Source of the DNA: Aquimonas sp964586455
Lineage (GTDB): Bacteria > Pseudomonadota > Gammaproteobacteria > Xanthomonadales > Xanthomonadaceae
Direction of reading: 5' to 3'
Assembly (NCBI GenBank): GCA_964586455.1
Contig: CAZPHV010000007.1
Location: 62,001-126,000 of the forward strand
DNA: 64,000 nt
In this document: piece by piece, positions 23,324 to 32,317 of the stretch
How positions within the stretch are numbered: the stretch's first letter is position 1
Layout: every line of letters begins with the position of its first letter
Position numbers and translations under genes: made by a program
The notes under the pieces: model-generated
The model's input: only the letters and a program-made list of their open reading frames with translations
What the model was told of the DNA's origin: nothing
Database searches by the model: none

Positions 23324-25519
23324 TCATGCGGTGACCTCGGCGAGCAGGCGCACGATGTCGGCCTCCAGCGCCTTGATCTCGTCCTCGATCACCGCCAGTT
23401 CGCGCGGTGGCTCATAGCGGTAGAAGTGACGGTTGAGCGGAATCTCGTAGCCGACCTTGGTCTTGCCGTGGTCGATCCAGGCATCCGGCACGTGCGGCAG
23501 CACCTCGCGCTCGAAGTAGGCTTGGATGCTCTCCTTCAGCGGCACGTTCTCGGTGTCGCGCAGCTCGGTGTCGGGCTCGGCCTGGCCGTCACGGCCGCGG
23601 CAGATCTCCGCGTTCTCGTCGCGCGCGCCGAGGGCGTTGATCACTGCTTTCAGCTCCGGCGCCGAGAGGCGGACCTCGAGTTCGCGGTCGATGGGCTTCA
23701 AACACTCCAGAAAGCGCTTGCGGTCGTTGATCTGCTCGGGGTGGCGCCGGCCGAACTCGATCAGGAGATCACGGATCTGCTGCTGTCTTGCCTCGCCGGC
23801 CTCGATGTCCTTGAGCCGCTGAGCCTCGTCTTTCTTGGCGCTGGTGGCGAGGTTCTTGAACGCGGTTTCGCCCTCCAGCCGGGCGATGTGTTCCGGCGTC
23901 GCATGGAAGTTCAAGCGAAGTGGACGCTCCACGGTGATCTTGTGGTAGCCGAAGTCTTCGTTGTCGAAGACCTTGCTGACGACCAGCTGCTTCCAGGTCT
24001 GGCCACTCGGCGCGGGCGCGTCCGGTGCTGAGGCGCGCAGGTCTGCGACTTTGCCGTCCTTGTCGAACAGCACCCAGCGCGTGGCGTCTTCGGCCTGCTG
24101 GCCGTGCAGGGCCGTGATGTCGCCGATGTGGTCCGGGTCTTTGAGCTTGTCGGTGGGGTCGCCGATGCGGCGACGCTTGTTGCCGAGGCTCTTCTCCATC
24201 GGCACCCAGTGGTTGCGGGCATCGATGAGCTGCACCTTGCCCTTACGCTGCGGCTCCTTGCGGTTGGTCAGCACCCAGATGTAGGTGCTGATGCCGGTGT
24301 TGTAGAAGAGCTGCTCGGGCAGCGCCACGATGGCTTCAAGCCAGTCGTTCTCTATGATCCAGCGGCGGATCTCCGATTCACCGCCGCCGGCATCGCCGGT
24401 GAACAAGGGCGAGCCGTTGAAGACGATGCCGATGCGACTGCCGCCCTCGGCGGCCGGGCGCATCTTGTCGATCATGTGCTGCAGGAACAGCAGGGCACCA
24501 TCGTTAATGCGCGGCGTACCGGCGCCGAAGCGGCCATGAAACCCGAGCTTGCTGGCTTCGTCTTCGATGTAGCGCTGCTGCTGCTTCCACTCCACGCCAA
24601 AGGGTGGATTGGCCAGCATGTAGTCGAAGCGGCGCTTCTGGCCGTGTTCGTCGCGGGCGTGGCCGTCCTTGGTGAAGGTGTCGCCGAGAACGATGTTGTC
24701 CGCGTCCTCGCCCTTGATGAGCATGTCCGAACGACACACCGCCCAAGCTTCATCGTTCCAGTCCTGCCCGTAGAGCAGGGGATTGGCCTCGCTGTTGAGA
24801 TCGCGGATGTACTTCTCGGCCACCGAAAGCATGCCGCCAGTGCCACAGGCGGGGTCGTAAATGGTCTTGACGACGTGGCTGCGGCGCAGATCCTGCTCGG
24901 GCGACAGCAGCAGGTTCACCATCAGCTTGATCACCTCGCGCGGGGTGAAGTGCTCGCCGGCCTCTTCATTCGACTGCTCGGCGCCGATGCGGATCAGCTC
25001 TTCGAACACGTAGCCCATCTGCATCGCGGCTTCATCGGGCTTCAGCTCCGAGAAGCTCAAGTCGAACGAAGCGAACTTCTGGACGACCTTGAACAGCAGG
25101 TTCTTCTCGGCCATCTTCGCGATCTGCTGATCGAAGGCGAAGCGCTCCATGATCGCCCGCACGTTGGGCGAGAAGCCGTTGATGTAACTGTTGAGGTTGG
25201 GCGCGAGATTGCTGGGGTCGTCGAGCAGGGAGTTGATGCCCTTCTGCGAGGGACGCAGCTCCAGCCTCGACAGGTTGTAGAACGGATAGCCAGTGGCCGA
25301 CTGCATCACGCTACGGATGATGCTTTCAGGCTTGCCCTTGTACTGGTTGAAGGTCTCCAGCGCCTTGGCTTTGGTCGGCGCCAGCAGGCAGTCAAACCGA
25401 CGCAGCACCGTCAGCGGCAGGATGACCTTGCGGTACTCATTGCGCTTGTACGGCCCGCGCAACAGGTTGCAGATGCTCCAGATGTCGTTGGCAAGCTGGC
25501 GGTGTGTGGCTGCAGTCAT
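23324..25519 (-). CDS. hsdM: Type I restriction enzyme, modification (N6-adenine methyltransferase) subunit M
   Basis: A 731-residue HsdM. The SAM-binding motif DPACGTGG (222-229) and catalytic NPPF (304-307) are intact, preceded by GEHFTPREV, a family hallmark. The N-terminal helical region (residues 1-160) and the C-terminal coiled-coil end, which contact HsdS, are both present. With HsdS it methylates the target adenine and protects host DNA. It is the first hsd gene. A TATGAT box at 25550-25555 on the minus strand is about 30 bp before ATG 25519, but no good -35 box was seen. The length exceeds the common 500-540 residues mainly through a longer C-terminus. Confidence 0.95.
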   Translation of the reverse strand: MTAATHRQLANDIWSICNLLRGPYKRNEYRKVILPLTVLRRFDCLLAPTKAKALETFNQYKGKPESIIRSVMQSATGYPFYNLSRLELRPSQKGINSLLDDPSNLAPNLNSYINGFSPNVRAIMERFAFDQQIAKMAEKNLLFKVVQKFASFDLSFSELKPDEAAMQMGYVFEELIRIGAEQSNEEAGEHFTPREVIKLMVNLLLSPEQDLRRSHVVKTIYDPACGTGGMLSVAEKYIRDLNSEANPLLYGQDWNDEAWAVCRSDMLIKGEDADNIVLGDTFTKDGHARDEHGQKRRFDYMLANPPFGVEWKQQQRYIEDEASKLGFHGRFGAGTPRINDGALLFLQHMIDKMRPAAEGGSRIGIVFNGSPLFTGDAGGGESEIRRWIIENDWLEAIVALPEQLFYNTGISTYIWVLTNRKEPQRKGKVQLIDARNHWVPMEKSLGNKRRRIGDPTDKLKDPDHIGDITALHGQQAEDATRWVLFDKDGKVADLRASAPDAPAPSGQTWKQLVVSKVFDNEDFGYHKITVERPLRLNFHATPEHIARLEGETAFKNLATSAKKDEAQRLKDIEAGEARQQQIRDLLIEFGRRHPEQINDRKRFLECLKPIDRELEVRLSAPELKAVINALGARDENAEICRGRDGQAEPDTELRDTENVPLKESIQAYFEREVLPHVPDAWIDHGKTKVGYEIPLNRHFYRYEPPRELAVIEDEIKALEADIVRLLAEVTA

Positions 25520-25549
25520 TCGCGTAGGGCTCGACCAAACAAGACCGCG

Positions 25550-25555
25550 ATCATA
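25550..25555 (-). promoter_or_regulatory. Possible -10 box of the hsd cluster
   Basis: TATGAT on the minus strand, 30 bp upstream of the hsdM start, in the 213-bp gap after the Panacea gene. No convincing -35 element accompanies it, so transcription could instead enter from upstream or need an activator. Confidence 0.25.
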
Positions 25556-25732
25556 GCTGTACGGGAGTCGGGTTCGGCCACAGGAGCTTGCGAATGCGCT
25601 GGCTTGCCCGAGGATCCAGAGGCACGGCACTCCGAGGATGAAGCGCAACCGCTCCTGCAGGGCGCCCTATGCTCGACTGTCGACTCGAGGTCGAGGCCGC
25701 GTGCAGACATAGCCCACCTCCGCCTGTATGGC

Positions 25733-26293
25733 TCAGCGCAGACCGGCCCGCCGCATGCCTTCGCGCTCAGCTGCTGCCTCGCGGACCATGTCAGCGTGGG
25801 GGGCGTCATCCCGAATGGCCAAGGAGTAAGGAATGCGGCCAAGGTTGCCCCGACCGTCATCCCAGATCGAGGCCCACGGCGAACGCTCTTCGTTCGTGAC
25901 GCCGATCATGGGCTTGCAGTAATCCTCACGAAAGCGCTCGGCGAGGTCTTCCATCAGGCGAAGTTCGCGCCTCGTGAAGTGGGCATCGTCGAATGCGCGC
26001 TTCGGACGAACCGACTCGCGCACGAGGCCCAGGGCCTTCTCGGGAACGATGTCGATGGCCTCGGCGAAGTCAGCCTCCAGCGCATCCCACTCGTGATACA
26101 GCTCCATCGGCAACGGACCTATCTTCAGGGCACAGTACTCCAGGCCCGTGACCGACACGCCGGTCTGCCGGAAGTGTTCGAAGTCCAGCAGGTAGAGCAG
26201 CTTGATGAGCTTGATCTTGCCGCAGAAGCACGTGCGCTCAGCGAAGTAGATTGCAGCATTGATCAGCTTTTCCCGGCTATGGGTCTTCAGCAT
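25733..26293 (-). CDS. Panacea domain (DUF4065/SocA-like) protein, no adjacent toxin
   Basis: A 186-residue paralogue of the protein at 4296-4862. It shares MLKxHxREKL at the start, GKIKLIKLLYLLDFEHFRQT and the RRELRLMEDLAERFRED block. Panacea proteins usually neutralise a toxin encoded next door, but the next gene here is hsdM, 213 bp away, and no small toxin-like gene is found. It may be an orphan antitoxin, may act on a product of the restriction-Abi-TIR cluster, or may have lost its partner. It starts 154 bp beyond the groEL stop on the same strand, after the groEL terminator. Confidence 0.8.
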   Translation of the reverse strand: MLKTHSREKLINAAIYFAERTCFCGKIKLIKLLYLLDFEHFRQTGVSVTGLEYCALKIGPLPMELYHEWDALEADFAEAIDIVPEKALGLVRESVRPKRAFDDAHFTRRELRLMEDLAERFREDYCKPMIGVTNEERSPWASIWDDGRGNLGRIPYSLAIRDDAPHADMVREAAAEREGMRRAGLR

Positions 26294-26389
26294 GTGGAGG
26301 CACTCGGGGCGCAGCAGCCGCAGGCTATGCCGGCGCGATGGTGTTCGGCAATCGCTGCGGCAGCTGGCAGCGCTGGTGGGCGCAAAAGC

Positions 26390-26416
26390 AGAAGCCCCGC
26401 ACAAGGCGGGGCTTCT
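26390..26416 (-). terminator. Intrinsic terminator of groESL
   Basis: An 11-bp perfect stem, AGAAGCCCCGC and its complement with a 5-nt loop, lies 32 bp past the groEL stop and is followed on the minus strand by GCTTTTGCG. A decayed version is recognisable beyond groEL fragment 2 at about 10295-10330. Confidence 0.8.
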
Positions 26417-26447
26417 GTTCAACGCATAACGCTTGGAGAAGCAGGAC

Positions 26448-28088
<1,641 letters not shown>

Positions 28089-28253
28089 GGGAGTTTTCCT
28101 CAGTAGCGGGATTGGGGATTGGAGTTTCGGAGTTGCGACATCAGCGGTGGCGGGTTTCGGGCAGGGCGACGGGATCGATACGCCTCGAAGGGCGGAAGCT
28201 CTTGGCTTCTACGAATCCCGAATCCCTACTCCCGAATCCCGCCGTCAGCGGCT

Positions 28254-28541
28254 TCAGCCGATGACGGCCAAGATGTCGTCCTCGCGCACCACCAGGTATT
28301 CGGTGCCTTCGACCTTGACCTCGGTGCCGGCGTACTTGCCGAACAGCACCTTGTCGCCGGCCTTGACCTTCAGCGCGCGGACGCTGCCGTTGTCGAGCGG
28401 CTTGCCTTCGCCGACGGCGACGACTTCACCGCGGATGGGCTTCTCGGCAGCACTGTCGGGGATCACGATGCCGCCGGCGGAGACCTTTTCTTCTTCCATG
28501 CGCTTGATGACGACGCGATCGTGCAGGGGTTTCAGGTTCAT
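28254..28541 (-). CDS. groES: Co-chaperonin GroES (10 kDa)
   Basis: A 95-residue GroES beginning MNLKPLHDRVVIKRMEEEKV, with the mobile loop (KVSAGGIVIPDSAAEKP) and KVLFGKYAGTEV followed by the conserved C-terminal EYLVVREDDILAVI. It caps the GroEL ring. ATG 28541 has the ribosome site AGAGGA. A longer frame upstream is not GroES-like. It is the first gene of the operon. The 165-bp spacer to groEL contains a short run of GAATCCC-type heptamers. Confidence 0.97.
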   Translation of the reverse strand: MNLKPLHDRVVIKRMEEEKVSAGGIVIPDSAAEKPIRGEVVAVGEGKPLDNGSVRALKVKAGDKVLFGKYAGTEVKVEGTEYLVVREDDILAVIG

Positions 28542-28589
28542 GGGGATCCTCTGTAAGTTACTGATTTGTCGAAGGGCCAACGCGCTTTG

Positions 28590-28616
28590 TTAGCACTCAC
28601 CGTTGGTGAGTGCCAA
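28590..28616 (-). promoter_or_regulatory. CIRCE operator of groESL (HrcA binding site)
   Basis: TTAGCACTC-N9-GAGTGCCAA, differing from the consensus inverted repeat by one base, 49 bp upstream of the groES start. HrcA binds this element and represses chaperonin genes until heat stress. The hrcA gene is not in the window. Confidence 0.92.
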
Positions 28617-28861
28617 GTTTAGCCACGTAATGTGACGTAGTCGATGCTGGCCGGGGTAGGCTGCTCGATCGACGTCAGCGTCGGGGCGGGTGACAGATGG
28701 GGCGGCCGATCTGCGCTTTCAAGGGGGAGGCCCTGCGATCTGTTTGCTGATGATGTATGCGCTGTCGACGGCATCCGAGCCGCTGGCAGCCCTCAGGCGC
28801 TACCCCAGCCAACCCTGCTCCTACGAATCCCGAATCTCCAATCCCCACTCCCGGCTCAAAG

Positions 28862-29197
28862 ATGTCCGACCTGCAGATCGTCCTCACCACCGCCCCCGAC
28901 CCGCTGGTCGCCGAAGCCATCGCGCGAGCGCTGGTGGATTCCCAACTCGCCGCCTGCGTCAGCCTGCTGCCGGGCATGACCTCGGTGTACCGCTGGCAGG
29001 GCGAAGTCGAAACTGCGCGCGAGGTACAGCTGCTGATCAAGACGCGGGCGGCCAACCTGCCGGCGCTGATGAACGAGATCACCCGCTTGCACCCGTATGC
29101 GCTGCCGGAGCTGGTGGCGATTCCGATCGAGAGCGGCCTGCCGGCGTATCTCGACTGGGTGCGCTTTGGCTCGACGCCACCGGTGCGGACGGCCTGA
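28862..29197 (+). CDS. cutA: Divalent-cation tolerance protein CutA
   Basis: A 111-residue CutA1-type trimeric protein beginning MSDLQIVLTTAPDPLVAEAI. The family signatures ALVDSQLAACVSLLPGMTSV, YRWQGEVETAREVQLLIKT and HPYALPELVAIPI are all present. The family is associated with copper and other divalent-cation tolerance, though its biochemical role is unsettled. The start was placed at ATG 28862, where CutA similarity begins. The frame is open further upstream through a GAATCCC-type repeat region that is unlikely to be coding. It is divergent from groES. Confidence 0.93.
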   Translation: MSDLQIVLTTAPDPLVAEAIARALVDSQLAACVSLLPGMTSVYRWQGEVETAREVQLLIKTRAANLPALMNEITRLHPYALPELVAIPIESGLPAYLDWVRFGSTPPVRTA

Positions 29198-29404
29198 GCA
29201 CGCGCCGATCGCGCGATGGATCCTTCCCCCCACGGGAGAAGGCGGCGCGAAGCGCCGGATGAGCGGCTGATCGGAGCGCGCTGCGCTCGTGGGGCCTGCA
29301 AGGGGTCCGGGCGATCGGCTGCGGGCAAAGAGCGAGGCTGATCATCGCCGGGCCTGGGCTTGCATGGGCGCGAGGAGCAGGGGAGAGGATCACGCGAGTG
29401 CCGC

Positions 29405-29640
29405 GATTCGTGGCTGCGCTGTTGGGCCGCGCTGCGCTTGGCCCAACCTACCAGAGCACGTTGGCGTTGTTGGTTGCGCCAAACGTCAGCGGTGCTGAGA
29501 TTCGTGGTCGCGTTGTTGGGCCGCGTTGGGCTTGGCCCAACCTACCAAAGCGCGTTGATGTTGGTGGGTTCGCCAAACGCTTGCGCTGAGGAGATTCGCG
29601 GTCGCGCTGTTGGGCCGCGCTGCGCTTGGTCCAACGCGTG
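29405..29640. repeat. 94-bp tandem repeat with TTGGGCC palindrome, about three copies
   Basis: The 25-bp inverted repeat TTGGGCC-N11-GGCCCAA starts at 29422, 29516 and 29610, exactly 94 bp apart. It is preceded each time by GATTCGTGG/CGG-type sequence and followed by CCTACCA in the first two. The third has one arm mismatch (GGTCCAA). Confidence 0.8.
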
Positions 29641-29756
29641 CAAGGAATCGGGCAAGACGTGAGGCTTCCCGCCGCCGGTGATCCACCGGGGCCTCGCGCT
29701 GTGGCCAGGCGCTGAAAAGACAGCGCAGCAATCGGCCGCTATCCTTGACGGTTCTT

Positions 29757-29797
29757 CCGTTCGGGCGAGGCGCCTGGCGGAGCCTTCGCCCGAACGG
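29757..29797. promoter_or_regulatory. Perfect 12-bp inverted repeat upstream of the nuclease gene
   Basis: CCGTTCGGGCGA at 29757-29768 and its exact reverse complement at 29786-29797, with a 17-bp spacer, about 110 bp before the start codon. It could be an operator or an RNA hairpin. There is no T tract. Confidence 0.4.
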
Positions 29798-29908
29798 GCC
29801 GACCCGCGCGTGCGGGCGGCGCCATCGTGCGGCCGCGCGTCGCCAAGGGATGGACGACTGCGAGGCCGCGCGCCCGGGCGCTCTTTCTGCCTGCTTCGGG
29901 GGTTTCAC

Positions 29909-32137
29909 ATGCGCATCGTCATCGGCCGCGCGCTCGCGTCGGTCGTCTTCCTGTTTTCGCTCGCGGCGTTGCCGCAGCTCGCCGCCGCGCAGGCGGTGGA
30001 TTTCACCGGTGGCTACAGCCAGGACTTCGACACGCTGGCCAGCAGCGGCACCACCGGCACCGTGCTGCCTGCGGGTTGGGCGTTCTCCGAGAGCGGCAAC
30101 AATGCCAACACGAGCTACGGTGTCGACAACGGCAGTTCGAACTCGGGCAACACCTTCAGCTACGGCAGCACCGGCTCATCCGAGCGCGCACTCGGCGCGC
30201 TGCAGTCCGGGAGCCTGATCAGTCGTTTCGGTCTGCAGCTGACCAACCGCACCGGCGGTTCGCTGTCGTCACTTGGCCTGTCCTACACCGGTGAGCAGTG
30301 GCGCCTTGGCACTGCGGGCCGTGAAGACCGCCTGGACTTCGAGTACAGCCTGGATGCGACCAGCCTGACGACCGGAACATGGACCGCGGTGACCGCGCTG
30401 CGCTTCATCGCGCCGAACACCACGGCAGCCCCCGGCGCGCTGGATGGCAACGCCGCCTCCAATCGCGTCGCCATCAGCGGCGAGATCACCGGTCTGAACT
30501 GGGGCGCCGATCAGGTGCTGTGGATCCGCTGGGTCGACTTCAACGCTGCGAGCAACGACGACGGCCTCGCCATCGACGACCTCGTCATCGGTACCCTGGC
30601 CGATGTGCCGCCGGTGCTGCTGTCGACCACGCCGGCCAACAATGCCAGCGGCGTCGCGGTCACCCAGGCGCCGCGTCTGCGCTTCTCCGAGAGCGTCGAT
30701 CTGGACGCTGCGGCAGTCAGCTTCAGCTGCGGCGGCAACGCCGTTGCCTTCACCAGCAACAGCCCGGCCAGCGAGATCGTGCTGACGCCGAACAGCGCCC
30801 TGCCCTACTCGGCGAGCTGTTCGCTGAACATCCCGGCTGCTGCCGTGACCGACCGCGACGGCACGCTCGATCCGCTCGGTGCCGACATCGCACTCGCCTT
30901 CAGCACCGAGGCCGATCTGCCGCCGCAGGTGGTTTCGACCACGCCCGCAGACGGTGCCACTGGCGTCGCGCCGGCGGTCACGCCCAGCGTGCAGTTCAGC
31001 GAAGTGGTGAACCTGGCAGCGCCGGCCTTCAGCCTGGAATGCGATGCCGGCGGCGCGGTGTCGATCACGCACCCGGCCAGCGGCCAGAACATCACCCTGT
31101 CGCCGCAGGCGCTGCTGGAAGAGGGCGATACCTGCACCCTGCGCATCCTCGCCGACCGCATCACCGATGCCAGCGGGCAGAACCTGCCGGCGACGGTCGA
31201 GATCGAGTTCACTGTCAGCGCAGGCCAGGGTGACTACTACGGACAGGTGAATACGAGCAGCCCCGAGCAGCTGCGCTGCTCGCTGCACGCGACCATCCGC
31301 GGCCACACCGTGTTCCCGTACTCGGGCACCGGAATCACCAGCACCTGGACCATTCTTGAGCTGGCCGAAGAGGACCCGACCGATCCGACCCGGATCATCG
31401 ACGCGTATCGCAATCGCAAGTTCGTCAAGGGCAGCGACCGCGCGGGCACGGGCAGCGGCATCACCTACAACCGCGAGCACAGCTGGCCGAACTCGCTGGG
31501 CTTCGGCAGCACCACCGGCAATCTCGGCCTGCCGAATGCGCCCTACACCGACACCCACATGCTGTATCTCACCGACACCGGCTACAACTCCGACCGCGGC
31601 AACATGCCCTATGCCAACTGCCCGCAGAGCAGCGGCTGCGGCGAGCGCGTCACCGAGGTCAACAACGGCGTCGGTGGCGGCAGCGGCCAGTACCCGGGCA
31701 ACAGCAACTGGTTCCAGGGCCCCAACGGCAATCAGGGTAGCTTCGAAGTCTGGGGTGCACGCAAGGGCGACTTCGCGCGAACCATCCTGTACATGGCGAT
31801 CCGCTACGAAGGCGGCACCCATCCGGTGACCGGCCAGAGCGAGCCGGATCTTGAGCTCACCGACATCCGCAGCCAGATCGTGCCGACCTCCAACTCGCCG
31901 GCCTACATGGGCCTGCTGACTGATCTGTTGGCCTGGCACCAGGCTGATCCCCCGGACGACGCCGAGCGCCGCCGCAATGACGTGGTGTTCTCGTACCAGG
32001 GCAACCGCAATCCCTTCATCGACCGCCCCGAGTGGGCCAGCCGAGCACTGTTCGAAAGCAGCCGGCCGGCTACCTGCCAGCTGGTGACCCCGGTGCAGCC
32101 GGCGATCTTTGCAGACGGTTTTGAAGTGCTGAACTGA
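29909..32137 (+). CDS. Secreted endonuclease I family protein with Ig-like (Big_5-type) domains
   Basis: A 742-residue exported protein. The signal peptide MRIVIGRALASVVFLFSLAA ends near AAAQA. Residues 30-230 form a jelly-roll-like domain. Two Big_5-like Ig domains follow (STTPANNASGVAVTQAPRLR; STTPADGATGVAPAVTPSVQ). The endonuclease I catalytic domain runs from about 440 to the end, with YNREHSWPNS near residue 520, SDRGNMPYANC and VVFSYQGNRNPFIDRPEW. Such enzymes are non-specific DNases, probably used for nutrient acquisition or biofilm DNA. The C-terminus IFADGFEVLN carries the F-x-(N/D)-G-F-E motif shared by three other secreted proteins here. ATG 29909 was chosen for the signal peptide. 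Confidence 0.88.
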   Translation: MRIVIGRALASVVFLFSLAALPQLAAAQAVDFTGGYSQDFDTLASSGTTGTVLPAGWAFSESGNNANTSYGVDNGSSNSGNTFSYGSTGSSERALGALQSGSLISRFGLQLTNRTGGSLSSLGLSYTGEQWRLGTAGREDRLDFEYSLDATSLTTGTWTAVTALRFIAPNTTAAPGALDGNAASNRVAISGEITGLNWGADQVLWIRWVDFNAASNDDGLAIDDLVIGTLADVPPVLLSTTPANNASGVAVTQAPRLRFSESVDLDAAAVSFSCGGNAVAFTSNSPASEIVLTPNSALPYSASCSLNIPAAAVTDRDGTLDPLGADIALAFSTEADLPPQVVSTTPADGATGVAPAVTPSVQFSEVVNLAAPAFSLECDAGGAVSITHPASGQNITLSPQALLEEGDTCTLRILADRITDASGQNLPATVEIEFTVSAGQGDYYGQVNTSSPEQLRCSLHATIRGHTVFPYSGTGITSTWTILELAEEDPTDPTRIIDAYRNRKFVKGSDRAGTGSGITYNREHSWPNSLGFGSTTGNLGLPNAPYTDTHMLYLTDTGYNSDRGNMPYANCPQSSGCGERVTEVNNGVGGGSGQYPGNSNWFQGPNGNQGSFEVWGARKGDFARTILYMAIRYEGGTHPVTGQSEPDLELTDIRSQIVPTSNSPAYMGLLTDLLAWHQADPPDDAERRRNDVVFSYQGNRNPFIDRPEWASRALFESSRPATCQLVTPVQPAIFADGFEVLN

Positions 32138-32146
32138 GCCTCCGAT

Positions 32147-32182
32147 CCGGACCTTCCGCGCCTCGCGGTGCGGAAGGTCCGG
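32147..32182 (+). terminator. Hairpin terminator after the endonuclease gene
   Basis: A 13-bp perfect stem, CCGGACCTTCCGC (32147-32159) and its complement (32170-32182), lies 10 bp past the stop. No T run follows, so it may stabilise the 3' end as much as terminate. Confidence 0.55.
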
Positions 32183-32317
32183 TGGACGCGGGCGGTGCTC
32201 ACAGTGACGCAGCGGCCTGATTCGCTAAGCTGTCGGGCTCTTGTGCCTGCTGCCGAACCAACCGTGCTGCCTGCGGTCTGGGCTCGACCGCGCCACGCCC
32301 GCACCGATGCGAACTCC

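Larger units (their letters stand above)
29198..29908. other. Repeat-rich intergenic region
   Basis: No gene is supported in these 710 bases. The region holds the 94-bp tandem repeat (about 29405-29640) and a 12-bp perfect inverted repeat at 29757-29797 upstream of the nuclease gene. Open frames across the repeats are products of base composition. Confidence 0.6.
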
